A DNA stretch of 64,000 nucleotides from NCBI RefSeq assembly GCF_002300555.2, contig NZ_NTHN02000006.1, positions 62,001 through 126,000 of the forward strand, written 5' to 3'. Shown here one piece after another: positions 20,146-29,410 of this stretch. How positions within the stretch are numbered: position 1 is the stretch's first letter; each line of letters starts with the position of its first letter. The notes under the pieces were generated by a model. That model was not told the DNA's origin, did no database searches, and saw only the letters and a list, made by a program, of their open reading frames with translations. A program made the position numbers and the translations under genes. Source of the DNA: Alloyangia mangrovi. Lineage in GTDB: Bacteria > Pseudomonadota > Alphaproteobacteria > Rhodobacterales > Rhodobacteraceae.

Positions 20146-20744
20146 GCCATGCGCTCCGCCAGCCCGCGCAGCATCCGTGCCGTCGCGCCCCAGATGTAAT
20201 AGGGGCCGAAGGGCACCGTCCAGTAATGCCGCGTCGCGCCGCGCCAGCGCCGCCCCTGGATGCTGTAGCGGTCGAGGTCGGCAATATGCGCGAAGGGCAC
20301 GCGGAACACCTCGGCGACCTCGCCAGGCTCCGGAACAGGCTCGAAATCGTACATGACAAGACCAATGACCGGGGTCACCTGGAAGCCGGTGACTGTCTCG
20401 TGCGCGGCCAGCGTGCCCAGCACGTCCACCCGGCTTTCCGACAGGCCCACCTCCTCGCGCGCCTCGCGCAGGGCGGCGGCAACCTCGTCCTCGTCGCCGG
20501 GATCGACCTTGCCGCCGGGAAAGGCGATCTGGCCAGGGTGGTGCTTGAGCCGCGAGCTGCGCTTGGTCAGCACGAGCTCTAGCCCCTGCTCGCAGGCGAC
20601 GAACCCAGCGAGAACGCCGGCGGGACGCAGCTTGCGCCCCTCCGGCAGAACCGTGCCCGGGTTCAGATCGAAATCCGAGGATGCGCCGGAGGTCGACTCC
20701 AAGGCCCGTTTCAGCAGATCGATCTGTTCCCGGACCTGGCTCAC
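20142..20744 (-). CDS. NUDIX hydrolase, CoA pyrophosphatase type
   Basis: 200 aa. The NUDIX box is GKVDPGDEDEVAAALREAREEVGL, preceded by RSSRLKHHPGQIAFPGG, which is the UPF0035/NudL signature typical of coenzyme A pyrophosphatases. The C-terminal YYIWGATARMLRGLAE is also a family feature. The start is GTG at 20744, overlapping the hslO stop (GTGA), so it is coupled to Hsp33 upstream and to cca downstream. Confidence 0.9.
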   Translation of the reverse strand: MSQVREQIDLLKRALESTSGASSDFDLNPGTVLPEGRKLRPAGVLAGFVACEQGLELVLTKRSSRLKHHPGQIAFPGGKVDPGDEDEVAAALREAREEVGLSESRVDVLGTLAAHETVTGFQVTPVIGLVMYDFEPVPEPGEVAEVFRVPFAHIADLDRYSIQGRRWRGATRHYWTVPFGPYYIWGATARMLRGLAERMA

Positions 20745-21736
20745 TTCTTGGCCTCGAATCCGACCGTTTCCGGGTCGAGCTCGTAATGCGCGCCGCAGAA
20801 TTGGCAGTCCGCGGTGACCTTGCCGTCCTCGGTGGTCATCTTCTCGATGTCCCGGGCCGAGTAGATCGACAGCGACTGGCGCACGCGGTCTTCCGAGCAG
20901 GTGCAGCCGAAGCGCACCGGCTGGGCGTCGAACACCCGCGGATTTTCCTCGTGGTAGAGACGCACCAGCAGGTCGGTCGGCGCCAGATCCGGGCCGATCA
21001 GCTCCAGCTCGTCCACCGTATCGAGGTGGAAGTTCACGCGGCGCCAGTTCTCACCGTCGTCCGTGTCGCCGAGCAGATCCTCGGGGCGCAGAACGCCGTT
21101 CTCGCCGGTACCGCCCTCGCCGTCGACTTGCGGCTTGGCGAAGGGCGAGGCTTTCGGCATGTGCTGCAGCATCACGCCACCGGCGCGCCAGTGCGAGCTG
21201 CCATCCGCCTGTGGCACATTGCCGAAGTTGAGCATGAAACGGGTCGGGATCTGCTCGGACTGGGCGAAGTAGCTCTCGGCGCAGCGCGCCAGCTGGCCAC
21301 CCGCGAGCGGGGTGATGCCCTGATAGGGCGTGGTGCCTTTGCCCTGGTCAATGAGCACGGCGAAGTAGCCATCCTCGAGCTGATCGTAGGCCGGGGCGTC
21401 GGTGACCTGGTCGCGGTCGAAGCTGGCATAGGCGCGCAGGCGGGCCGGCTCGCCCTCCTTGGTGGGGGCGAAGTAGTCGGTCGCGATCATGCGCAGCGCG
21501 CCACGGGTCTGCACCTGCAGCGAGAGCTTCCAGCGCAGCTTCATGGTCTGGCCGATCAGCGCGGTCAGCAGGGTCATTTCCGCGATCAGCGCCTCGACCG
21601 GCTCCGGATAGTCGTGTTGACTGAGGACCCCGTTCAGCACCCCGTCGAGCCGCGCCACGCGGCCCCGGATGTCGGCGTGATCCAATTGAAATGGCAGGAC
21701 GGTATCGTCCCAGGCGAGTTTGCTGCCGATGGTCAT
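20741..21736 (-). CDS. hslO: Redox-regulated chaperone Hsp33
   Basis: 331 aa holdase chaperone activated by oxidation in the cytosol. The zinc switch cysteines are present at the C-terminus as CTC (in FGCTCSED) and CQFC (in TADCQFCGAHYELDP). The N-terminal half has ALIGQTMKLRWKLSLQVQ and the family core. It starts at 21736 (MTIGSKLAWDDTVLPF), is the first gene of the hslO-nudix-cca-lysE run, and is divergent from a NUDIX gene across 76 bases. Confidence 0.95.
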   Translation of the reverse strand: MTIGSKLAWDDTVLPFQLDHADIRGRVARLDGVLNGVLSQHDYPEPVEALIAEMTLLTALIGQTMKLRWKLSLQVQTRGALRMIATDYFAPTKEGEPARLRAYASFDRDQVTDAPAYDQLEDGYFAVLIDQGKGTTPYQGITPLAGGQLARCAESYFAQSEQIPTRFMLNFGNVPQADGSSHWRAGGVMLQHMPKASPFAKPQVDGEGGTGENGVLRPEDLLGDTDDGENWRRVNFHLDTVDELELIGPDLAPTDLLVRLYHEENPRVFDAQPVRFGCTCSEDRVRQSLSIYSARDIEKMTTEDGKVTADCQFCGAHYELDPETVGFEAKK

Positions 21737-21812
21737 GGGGTTTCCTTATCTGCCGGATCTTGGCATATCGGCCCCATATAAGCAGCAAGAACACGGGAAC
21801 CAAGGGGGACCG

Positions 21813-22250
21813 ATGACTGCAAGATACGGCGAGCCGCCCGAATCCGGGCGCAGGTACACCCTCCGTCCCGGCGCCTATGCCATCCTGCCGCGAAACGGGG
21901 CAGTGCTGGTCACGCATCAGGCAGATCCCTGGCCCGAGTACCAGCTGCCCGGCGGCGGCATCGACGCGGGCGAGTCGCCGATCGCGGCCCTGCACCGGGA
22001 AGTCTTCGAGGAAACCGGCTGGAAGATCGCGCAGCCGCGCCGGCTCGGGGCCTTCCGCCGCTTCACTTACATGCCCGAATACGACCTCTGGGCCGAGAAG
22101 CTCTGCATCATCTACGCTGCCCGCCCGGTGCGCCCGCTCGGCGCCCCCAGCGAGCCCGGCCACCAGGCGGTGTGGATGGACCCGGTGCTGGCCTCGGAGA
22201 TCCTCGGCAACCCGGGCGACCGCGACTTCCTGCGCCGAGCCTTGGCCTGA
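21813..22250 (+). CDS. NUDIX hydrolase
   Basis: 145 aa. The NUDIX box GGGIDAGESPIAALHREVFEETGW occupies about residues 48-71 with the REVFEETG core intact. The rest is the short fold, with no extra domain, so the substrate cannot be assigned. The start at 21813 (MTARYGEPPESGRRYTL) has an AAGGGGGA ribosome site; an in-frame upstream extension would cover the divergent promoter region and was rejected. It converges with the SpoIIE gene, six bases apart. Confidence 0.88.
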   Translation: MTARYGEPPESGRRYTLRPGAYAILPRNGAVLVTHQADPWPEYQLPGGGIDAGESPIAALHREVFEETGWKIAQPRRLGAFRRFTYMPEYDLWAEKLCIIYAARPVRPLGAPSEPGHQAVWMDPVLASEILGNPGDRDFLRRALA

Positions 22251-22256
22251 CAAGGG

Positions 22257-23498
22257 TCAAGTCCCGCCGAATTCCAGCAACGCGGCCGAGACGTCGTCCT
22301 CCAGCCGCACGCCGCTGCGCGTGCGCTGGGTAAACCTCCAGAAGAGATCGTCAAGATACTCGGTGCCCTGCCCCTGCACCTCGAGCGCCAGCGCCCGCAA
22401 CCCCGCGAAATCGAGCTGCGTGCCATCGGGCAGCAGCGCCTCGGTCAGCCCGTCTGAATAGAGCAGCAGCCGGTCGCCGGGCTGCATCTGCAGGCGTAGC
22501 CGCTCGTAGCGCGCGCCGGGGATCAGCCCGACCGGCAGGCCGCCCTGCCCGATGAACTCGGCCCCGCCGCCAGCGCGCAGCAGCAGCGGCGGAGGGTGCC
22601 CGGCCTGCACCAGCTCGACCTTGCCGGAATCGAGATCGGCCACGGCGTAGGCCATGGTCATATACTCCGCGACCCCCGGATCCGCCGCCAGCCGCTCGTT
22701 GAGGCGCCGCACCACCTCCTCGGGCGGGCGGAAGAGCGTGCCATGCACGATCCGCTCGAGCGCGATGTTCTGGTCAGGGAAATCCCCACCCAGCAGCCCG
22801 GCCACCCGCGCGGTCATCAGCGCCGAGGTGATGCCGTGGCCCGAGACGTCGATGCTGTAGACCCCGACGCTGCGCTCGCAATGCGAAAAGCTGCCCACCA
22901 GATCGCCGCCCACATGACCGCAGGGCTTGAGCAGCAGGCTCACCTGCGATGCGCCGATGCGCCGGCTGCGGCGAGGCACCAGCGCCTGCTGGATGGTGCG
23001 GGCCTGCTGCAGGTCCCGGTCCACCGCATCATAGGCCGCCTGCAGCCGTCCCAGCGTCGCCGAAAGCTGGCGCTGCATCTGCAGAATCCGCGCCCCGGCG
23101 TTGATCCGCGCGCGCAGCTCGCTCGCATTGACCGGCTTGGTCAGGAAATCATCCGCCCCGGCGTCGAGCCCGCGAGCGATCTCGGCCTTGTCGCTCTTGC
23201 TGGTGAGCAGGATGAAATAGCCGTAACGGTCGCCGCATTGGGCCCGGAACAGGCGACAGAACTCCAGCCCGTCCATGCCCGGCATCATCCAGTCCGAGAG
23301 CACCGCGTCGGGGCGCATCTGGTCGCAGAGCAGCAGTGCCTCGGCGCCGCTCTGGGCCTGAAAGACCTCGAGGCCCCAGCGCTGCAGCATCGACGAGAGG
23401 ATCTTCAGTTGCAGCGGGCTGTCGTCGACCACCAACACGCGCCGGATCGGGGCCTGCCCCCACCTTGGTTCGAAACTCTCGGCGGTGTTCGGGATCAC
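22257..23498 (-). CDS. Response regulator with SpoIIE-type PP2C phosphatase output
   Basis: 413 aa. The N-terminal receiver domain has the acidic pair D25/D26, phospho-acceptor D69 in LSDWMMPGMDG, and the conserved Lys in DFLTKPV. A linker (about 130-170) is predicted helical. The C-terminal SpoIIE phosphatase domain has PCGHVGGDLVGSF, IDVSGHGITSALMTARV and YSDGLTEALL. Such RsbU/RssB-like proteins usually dephosphorylate an anti-sigma antagonist in a general stress partner switch. No anti-sigma gene is visible nearby. It is divergent from an HPt gene that may supply its phosphate. Confidence 0.92.
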   Translation of the reverse strand: MIPNTAESFEPRWGQAPIRRVLVVDDSPLQLKILSSMLQRWGLEVFQAQSGAEALLLCDQMRPDAVLSDWMMPGMDGLEFCRLFRAQCGDRYGYFILLTSKSDKAEIARGLDAGADDFLTKPVNASELRARINAGARILQMQRQLSATLGRLQAAYDAVDRDLQQARTIQQALVPRRSRRIGASQVSLLLKPCGHVGGDLVGSFSHCERSVGVYSIDVSGHGITSALMTARVAGLLGGDFPDQNIALERIVHGTLFRPPEEVVRRLNERLAADPGVAEYMTMAYAVADLDSGKVELVQAGHPPPLLLRAGGGAEFIGQGGLPVGLIPGARYERLRLQMQPGDRLLLYSDGLTEALLPDGTQLDFAGLRALALEVQGQGTEYLDDLFWRFTQRTRSGVRLEDDVSAALLEFGGT

Positions 23499-23638
23499 CC
23501 TGCATCCTTTCTAGCTACGCCTGACCGGGATGCAGGCTAGAGCCCGCGCGTTAATGCATGCTTTCGTCCGAGTCGGGCCGGGACCGCGAAACACTTCGTT
23601 CAGCTTTCTCTGTCACGCTCTTCCGAGGAGGTACCAAG

Positions 23639-24034
23639 ATGACCGAAGCCCCGACATCTCCCGCCGCACTTTCCCCCGGATCAGAGCCGGGTGGCCCCCT
23701 CATCGACTGGCTCAGGGTTGCCGAGCTACGGGACGAAATCGGGGGCGAGGATTTCGATGAGGTGGTCGCGCTCTTCCTGACCGAGGTGCAGGCCACGCTC
23801 GATCGTTTGCCCGCGCATGCCGAGTCGCTGCAGGATCTCTCCGAGCAGCTGCATTTCCTGAAGGGCAGCACGCTGAACCTCGGCTTCGCGCGGCTCTCGA
23901 CCCTCTGCGAGGCGGGGGAACTCGCGATCACAGCCGGGCTCGGCGCGCCGCTCGATCCCGAGCTTCTCCGCCGCTGCTACGCCCGCTCACGCGAGGAGTT
24001 TCTCGCGCAGCTGCCCGAGCTTCGTGCCGCCTGA
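23639..24034 (+). CDS. Histidine phosphotransfer (HPt) domain protein
   Basis: 131 aa single HPt domain. The phospho-histidine is H72 in SEQLHFLKGSTLNLGF, matching the HxxKG motif. The start at 23639 (MTEAPTSPAALS) has a strong GAGGAGG ribosome site; an upstream in-frame Met would add a Ser/Arg-rich segment and is less likely. The 140-base gap to the divergent receiver-SpoIIE gene suggests a paired phosphorelay. The sensor kinase is not in the window. Confidence 0.88.
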   Translation: MTEAPTSPAALSPGSEPGGPLIDWLRVAELRDEIGGEDFDEVVALFLTEVQATLDRLPAHAESLQDLSEQLHFLKGSTLNLGFARLSTLCEAGELAITAGLGAPLDPELLRRCYARSREEFLAQLPELRAA

Positions 24035-24100
24035 AGCCACTGGACAAGGCTCTGCGCCGGGCAGATCGTGCCCAGCGCCCCAAGTGGCACCACGTCGCGA

Positions 24101-25328
24101 TCAGATCACGAATTGCGCCAGAACCTCGTCGTCGGTGATGTCGCGATAGGCGTAGCCATGGGCGTCGAGATCGCCGAAGAGCCGGTCGAAATTCGCCGGG
24201 TTCGCAGTCTCGATTCCGATCAGCACCGAGCCGAAGTTGCGCGCCGACTTTTTCAGGTACTCGAAGCGCGCGATATCATCTTCCGGGCCGAGGAAGTTCA
24301 GGAAATCCTTCAGTGCCCCGGGGCGCTGCGGCAGCCGCAGGATGAAGTACTTCTTCACCCCCGAGTAACGCTGCGCCCGCTCCTTCACCTCGGGCAGGCG
24401 TTCGAAGTCGAAGTTCCCCCCCCGAGGTGATGCAGACCACGGTCTTGCCGCGGATCGCCTGGCCAAGGTCCTTCAGCGCGTCGATCGACAGCGCCCCGGC
24501 GGGCTCCAGCACCACGCCCTCGACGTTCAGCATCTCGAGGATGGTGGTACAGAGCCGGTCCTCATTCACCGCCAGCGTGTTTGCCAGCCCGACGCCCTTG
24601 AGCACCTCGAAGGTTTTCGCCCCAATCCGCGCCACCGCCGCACCGTCCGCGAAAGTGTTCACCGACGGCAGGGTCACCGGCTTGCCCGCCTCGAGCGCGG
24701 CGCGCAGGCAGGCGCCGCCCAGCGGCTCGACAAAAGTGTAACTGGTGGCCGTGCCGAAATAACTCAGCAGCCCCGAGCCGAGCCCGCCGCCGCCCACCGG
24801 GATCACCAGGTGATCGGGCACGCGGCCCAGTTGCGCCTCGATCTCGACCGCCACGGTGGCCTGCCCCTCGATCACGTCCTCGTCGTCGAAGGGCGACAGG
24901 AAATGCCCGCCGATCTCGGCGCAATAGTCCTGCGCGGCGCTGAGGCATTCGTCGAAATAGTCTCCGACAAGGCGGATTTCGACATTCTCGCCACCGAACA
25001 TCCGGGTCTTCTGGATCTTCTGCTGCGGCGTGGTCACCGGCATGAAGATCACCCCGGTCTTGCCGAACTGGCGGCACATATAGGCCACACCCTGCGCGTG
25101 GTTGCCGGCACTGGCGGCGACAAAGGTCTCGACCTCGGGACGCTTGCGCATGGCGTTGAAGGCCCCACGCAGCTTGTAACTGCGCACCGGGCTCAGGTCC
25201 TCGCGCTTGAGCCAGATCTCGGCGCCGAAGATCGCCGAGAGGTGATCGTTGCGCAGAAGCGGCGTCTCGGGGAAGACCGAGCGCATCTCCTGCGTGGCGG
25301 CGCGGGCGTGAGCGAGAAAATCATCCAT
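24101..25328 (-). CDS. ilvA: Threonine dehydratase IlvA, frameshifted at a C run
   Basis: PLP enzyme that deaminates threonine to 2-oxobutanoate, first step of isoleucine synthesis. The catalytic domain (start 25328) has SYKLRGAFNAM with the PLP Lys, AASAGNHAQGVAY and the glycine loop VGGGGLGSGLL. The frame is lost at 24416-24423, eight C on the plus strand. Continuing with one base fewer gives TSGGNFDFERLPEV and an ACT-like C-terminal domain (RPGALKDFLNFLG) ending at 24101. The repaired length is about 408 aa, the short alphaproteobacterial form. A base-calling error is more likely than a real mutation. Confidence 0.88.
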
Positions 25329-25389
25329 GCCCTAGGCATGTGGCGCATCGGCGCGTTTTGCGCAAGGCCGCTGAGCGCCCGGGAGGCGC

Positions 25390-26127
25390 TCAGTCGATCG
25401 GGCGTTTCTCGATGAAATGGCCGTAGAGCGAGGTCAGCACCGAGATGCCGATCATCGTGGCAAACCAGTTGATCACCAGCCCGTAGACAAGGTTGACGAT
25501 CGAGCCCGCGCTGTCGTCGATCAACGCCGGAAGCTCGACCAGCAGCGAGCCGCCGATCACCAGCATGGCCAGGGTCACCACCGCGCCCTCGTCCTCGGCC
25601 GTGGCGCGCCAGGCCTGCTTCAGCGTCAGCTTCTCGCCCAGCGCCGAGGCCGGCAGGATCAGCCCGAGCCGGAAGAAGAGGTAGCCGCCCAGCCCGACCA
25701 GGCCGAAGACCAGGATCGGCGCCAGCCCCGGCACCGCCGCGCCGACCAGCGCCACGGGGATGGCCGAGACCATCATGCCGAGGAAGATCACCAGACCGAT
25801 CAGGATCGAGCGGCCGAAATAGCCGAGGATCTCGCCGCCGTGCCATTGCGGCAGCCAGCCGCGCGGCTCTTCTCCGGTCAGCACGAAACGGTGCCAGGCC
25901 ACGGCGATCCACAGGCTGGCGAGCACCGCCAACACCACCAGCGCCAGCGCCGGAAGGCCGATCACCGGCACGGGCAGCCCGCCCGGACCGCCATCATCTG
26001 CATGCAGGTAGGTGGCAATCTGGCTGGCGGCCTGCACGAGGTAGAGCACGAGTGACACGCGCAGCGCGGTGCCGATATTGTCGACCACCATCCGCAGCGA
26101 ATGCACGAAAATGCGCCAACCCTTCAT
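25390..26127 (-). CDS. Multi-pass membrane protein of unknown function
   Basis: 245 aa with about six hydrophobic segments: near residues 18-40, 53-78, 105-128, 130-156, 185-205 and 212-232. Style resembles the poorly characterised glycerophosphoryl diester phosphodiesterase membrane-domain or DUF4013-like proteins of Rhodobacterales. No catalytic motif is visible. It lies 61 bases beyond the ilvA start on the same strand and is divergent from argG. Confidence 0.7.
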   Translation of the reverse strand: MKGWRIFVHSLRMVVDNIGTALRVSLVLYLVQAASQIATYLHADDGGPGGLPVPVIGLPALALVVLAVLASLWIAVAWHRFVLTGEEPRGWLPQWHGGEILGYFGRSILIGLVIFLGMMVSAIPVALVGAAVPGLAPILVFGLVGLGGYLFFRLGLILPASALGEKLTLKQAWRATAEDEGAVVTLAMLVIGGSLLVELPALIDDSAGSIVNLVYGLVINWFATMIGISVLTSLYGHFIEKRPID

Positions 26128-26260
26128 GAGACCCTCGCCCCGTTTTCCTCAGACATCGCCGACGGCTAGCATATGAGCCCGGAAGGTCAACGGGCGATCC
26201 TTGATACCGGGAACAAAACCCAGTAATGCGCGAGGCCAGTTCATACGTGAGGGAAAGCCC

Positions 26261-27481
26261 ATGTCCGCGCCCAAGAAAGTCGTCCTGGCCTATTCCGGGG
26301 GCCTCGACACCTCGATCATCCTGAAGTGGCTCCAGACCGAATACGGCTGCGAGGTCGTCACCTTTACCGCCGATCTCGGCCAGGGTGAAGAGCTCGAGCC
26401 GGCCCGCGCCAAGGCAGAAATGCTGGGCGTGTCCAAGGTCTATATCGAGGATCTGCGCGAAGAATTCGTGCGCGATTTCGTCTTCCCCATGTTCCGCGCC
26501 AATGCCCTCTACGAGGGGCTCTACCTGCTCGGCACCTCGATCGCCCGTCCGCTGATCTCGAAGCGGCTGGTCGAGATCGCCGCGGCCGAGGGTGCCGACG
26601 CGGTCGCTCATGGCGCAACCGGCAAGGGCAACGACCAGGTGCGTTTCGAACTGGCCGCCTATGCGCTGAACCCCGACATCAAGGTGATCGCGCCCTGGCG
26701 CCTCTGGGACCTGACCTCGCGCACCCGCCTGCTGGAGTTCGCCGAGCAGAACCAGATCCCCGTCGCCAAGGACAAGCGCGGCGAGGCTCCCTTCTCGGTC
26801 GACGCCAACCTGCTGCACACCTCCTCCGAGGGCAAGGTTCTGGAAAACCCGGCCGAGGAAGCGCCCGAATACGTGCTGCAGCGCTCTGTTCCCGTCGAGC
26901 AGGCGCCGAACGAGCCGGAATACGTTGAGGTGACCTTCGAGAAGGGTGACGCCGTGGCGATCAACGGCGAGGCCATGTCGCCCGCGACGATCCTCACCAA
27001 GCTCAACGAACTCGGCGGCAAGCACGGTATCGGCGTGCTCGACCTTGTCGAGAACCGCTTCGTCGGCATGAAGTCGCGCGGCATCTACGAGACCCCGGGC
27101 GGCACCCTCCTTCTGGAAGCGCACCGCGGCATCGAGCAGATCACGCTCGACAGCGGCGCCGGCCACCTCAAGGACTCGATCATGCCGCGCTACGCCGAGC
27201 TGATCTACAACGGCTTCTGGTTCTCGCCCGAGCGCGAGATGCTGCAGGCGCTGATCGACAAGAGCCAGGAGCACGTCAGCGGCACCGTCCGCCTGAAGCT
27301 CTACAAGGGCTCCGCCCGTACCGTGGCGCGCTGGTCGGATCACTCGCTCTACTCCGAGGCCCATGTCACCTTCGAGGATGACGCCGGCGCCTACGATCAG
27401 CAGGACGCGGCGGGCTTCATCCAGCTCAACGCCCTGCGCCTCAAGCTGCTGGCCGCGCGGAACCGCCGCCTGAAGGGCTGA
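26261..27481 (+). CDS. argG: Argininosuccinate synthase
   Basis: 406 aa enzyme that joins citrulline and aspartate in arginine synthesis, using ATP. The N-terminal PP-loop [16 protein letters not shown], the segment [13 protein letters not shown] and [21 protein letters not shown] mark the family. The ATG at 26261 ([18 protein letters not shown]) follows GAGGGAAAG; an upstream Met in frame has no homologous sequence. A GC hairpin follows the gene at 27508-27537. Confidence 0.97.
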   Translation: MSAPKKVVLAYSGGLDTSIILKWLQTEYGCEVVTFTADLGQGEELEPARAKAEMLGVSKVYIEDLREEFVRDFVFPMFRANALYEGLYLLGTSIARPLISKRLVEIAAAEGADAVAHGATGKGNDQVRFELAAYALNPDIKVIAPWRLWDLTSRTRLLEFAEQNQIPVAKDKRGEAPFSVDANLLHTSSEGKVLENPAEEAPEYVLQRSVPVEQAPNEPEYVEVTFEKGDAVAINGEAMSPATILTKLNELGGKHGIGVLDLVENRFVGMKSRGIYETPGGTLLLEAHRGIEQITLDSGAGHLKDSIMPRYAELIYNGFWFSPEREMLQALIDKSQEHVSGTVRLKLYKGSARTVARWSDHSLYSEAHVTFEDDAGAYDQQDAAGFIQLNALRLKLLAARNRRLKG

Positions 27482-27507
27482 GCCCTTTCCCAGCGCTGCA
27501 CGTCATG

Positions 27508-27587
27508 ATCCCCGCCGGAGACGCCTCCGGCGGGGATATTTGTACCTAGAAGAAACCCCGCGCCCTTCTTCTCGGCACAAATATCCC
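27508..27587. repeat. argG-distal hairpin plus dispersed palindromic element
   Basis: A 13-base stem (27508-27520 and 27525-27537, ATCCCCGCCGGAG and its complement) may terminate argG. It overlaps a second inverted repeat with arms 27532-27554 and about 27566-27587 that read GGGATATTTGT and AGAAGAA on both strands. This is the same family as the element at 1779-1840. Confidence 0.7.
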
Positions 27588-27681
27588 GGGGAGTCCGCGC
27601 GCAAGCGCGGGCGGGACAGCGCCCGGCTTCGCCTCCGACCCGCCCCGCGCTAAACTGGCGTGCGAAACGGAGGGCGCTCTC

Positions 27682-28101
27682 ATGGCCGAACTTCAGGAAT
27701 TTCTCGACGCGCAGGCCCAGGTCTGGCCCCAGGTCGTGCGCGAATTGCAGGCCGGGCAAAAGGTGAGCCATTGGATCTGGTGGGTCTTTCCGCAGCTCGA
27801 GTCGCTTGGCCGCTCGCCGCGCGCGCGGCATTTCGGGATGCGCGATGCCGCCGAAGCCCGCGCCTATCTCGCGCATCCGGTGCTGGGGCCGAGGCTGGCC
27901 GAGGCCTCGGGCTGGCTGCTGGAGCATCCGGGGCGGAGCCCCGAGGCGATGCTCGGCCCGGTCGATGCGCTGAAGGTCCGCTCGAGCATGACGCTCTTCG
28001 AGGCGGTGCCAGGCGCGCCAGAGGTGTTTTCGCAGGTGCTTGAGCGTCTCTATGGCGGGGTGCGTTGCCCGGTGACACGCGCCGCGCTGGAGGCGCCCTG
28101 A
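27682..28101 (+). CDS. DUF1810 family protein
   Basis: 139 aa. The family signature KVSHWIWWVFPQLESLGRSPRARHFGM is at about residues 29-55, and KVRSSMTLFEAV in the second half. The function of DUF1810 proteins is unknown. Start: ATGGCCGAACTTCAGGAA preceded by GGAGGGCG. The stop codon lies inside a 22-base tandem duplication. No operon partner. Confidence 0.85.
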   Translation: MAELQEFLDAQAQVWPQVVRELQAGQKVSHWIWWVFPQLESLGRSPRARHFGMRDAAEARAYLAHPVLGPRLAEASGWLLEHPGRSPEAMLGPVDALKVRSSMTLFEAVPGAPEVFSQVLERLYGGVRCPVTRAALEAP

Positions 28102-28140
28102 GCTGCGGCTCGAAACGACCTGAGCTGCGGCTCGAAACGA
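28097..28140 (+). repeat. Perfect 22-base tandem duplication across a stop codon
   Basis: The unit CCTGAGCTGCGGCTCGAAAC plus GA occurs twice in a row (28097-28118 and 28119-28140). The first copy contains the TGA of the DUF1810 gene. Each unit can fold as a small GAGC/GCTC hairpin. Confidence 0.9.
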
Positions 28141-28700
28141 TCAGGCCCAAAATAATGAACGCCGCCTCCGGTCACGACACCGGAGGCGGCCCAGAGCGCG
28201 CCGAGGTGGGGATACGCAAGCACGCCCTAGCCTTGAAGCGCCCGCCGCCGTCCCTGTCGGGACTCGTTTCCTGCGGCTGGCGCCATGGCCCGTCGTTGTC
28301 GAGGCTCTTTTGGGCCCCCTTCGACAAGCCTCTGTTCAGTCCTTTTTGAGTGACCCTTCGTCCAAAAGATCCGCCTCTTCGGAGAGTGGCGGCAAATCGT
28401 TAAAAACACCTCTAGGCCGGACCAGGATCGAACATCATCCACTCGTTACCCTTCCCGCCGCGACACCGGAGGCAGGAGCGACAGCCTCCGAACACCGCGG
28501 TATTCCCTCAGTCACGCAACCACGCCGCGAAGAGTTTCACCCGCGTGCAACTTTTTTTTGCGTTTTCGGGCAGAGCATCTGCCTCCCGGTCTTCACAGCG
28601 CACGCGGGCGCCTCGCTCACCAACCGGTGAGACCGATGCAAAACCGTTGATCGGACGCCGCGAGGCGCGCAGGCTTGTCGGGAATGAGAAGGGAGGAGAG
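28141..28700. other. Long intergenic region, no gene recognised
   Basis: About 560 bases. A perfect 12-base stem (28161-28172 and 28179-28190, GCCGCCTCCGGT and complement, six-base loop) has no T tract and may be a terminator or RNA structure. A second, weaker inverted repeat TTGTCGA...TTCGACAA lies near 28295-28330. An eight-base T run is at about 28552-28559. No tRNA, 4.5S, 6S, tmRNA or RNase P core could be recognised by eye. The last part must carry the msrA promoter. An untranslated RNA is possible but unproven. Confidence 0.45.
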
Positions 28701-29345
28701 ATGAAACACCTTGTTTCGGGACTGTTCCTGGCCGCGCTGGTGGCGGTGAGCGCTGCCGGACCCGTTGCGTCAGAGACGCGCGAGATCATCGTCGCCGGTG
28801 GCTGCTTCTGGTGCGTCGAGGCGGATTTCGAGAAGGTCCCCGGCGTGCGCGAGGCGATCTCGGGCTACACAGGCGGCACGCTGGCGAACCCCAGCTACAA
28901 GCAGGTCAGCCGCGGCGGCACCGGCCATTACGAGGCGGTGCGCATCCTCTACGACGACAGCCGCGTTTCGGCCGAAGACCTCTATGCGCTGTTCTTCCGA
29001 TCCATCGACCCCACCGACGCAGGCGGGCAGTTTTGCGACCGCGGCGACAGCTACCGCACGGCGATTTTCGCCAATGGTCCGGCGCAGAAACGCGCGGCGA
29101 TGGCAGCCAAGGCGCAGGCACAGGCGGCGCTTGGGCAGACCATCGTCACCCGGGTTCTGCAGGCGAGCCGCTTTTGGCCCGCCGAGCCCGAGCATCAGGA
29201 CTATTACAAGGGCACGGGGCTCGTGCTGACCCGTTTCGGCCCGCTGAAGCAATCCTCGGCCTACAAGCGTTACCGCAAGGCCTGCGGGCGGGATGCGCGG
29301 GTGCGCGCGCTCTGGGGCAGCGCCGCAGCCTTTGCCGGAGGGTGA
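28701..29345 (+). CDS. msrA: Peptide-methionine (S)-S-oxide reductase MsrA, exported form
   Basis: 214 aa enzyme that repairs S-methionine sulfoxide. It has a signal peptide (MKHLVSGLFLAALVAVSAAG, cleavage near residue 24), so it probably acts in the periplasm. The catalytic motif GCFWC is at 34-38, followed by GYTGG, GTGHYEAV and AEPEHQDYYKG. The start at 28701 follows GGGAGGAGAG. A longer in-frame extension would remove the signal peptide and was rejected. No msrB or MsrPQ gene is adjacent. Confidence 0.92.
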   Translation: MKHLVSGLFLAALVAVSAAGPVASETREIIVAGGCFWCVEADFEKVPGVREAISGYTGGTLANPSYKQVSRGGTGHYEAVRILYDDSRVSAEDLYALFFRSIDPTDAGGQFCDRGDSYRTAIFANGPAQKRAAMAAKAQAQAALGQTIVTRVLQASRFWPAEPEHQDYYKGTGLVLTRFGPLKQSSAYKRYRKACGRDARVRALWGSAAAFAGG

Positions 29346-29381
29346 TGGGGGCGCTTCCCCCGCCCAGCCCAGGCGGGTGCG

Positions 29382-29408
29382 CCCGGGATATTTGACCCCG
29401 GAAGAAGC
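29382..29408. repeat. Single arm of the dispersed palindromic element
   Basis: CCCGGGATATTTG followed by GGAAGAAGCG matches one arm of the elements at 1779 and 27532. The opposite arm is missing; the rbsK stop follows at once. Confidence 0.5.
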
Positions 29409-29410
29409 GC

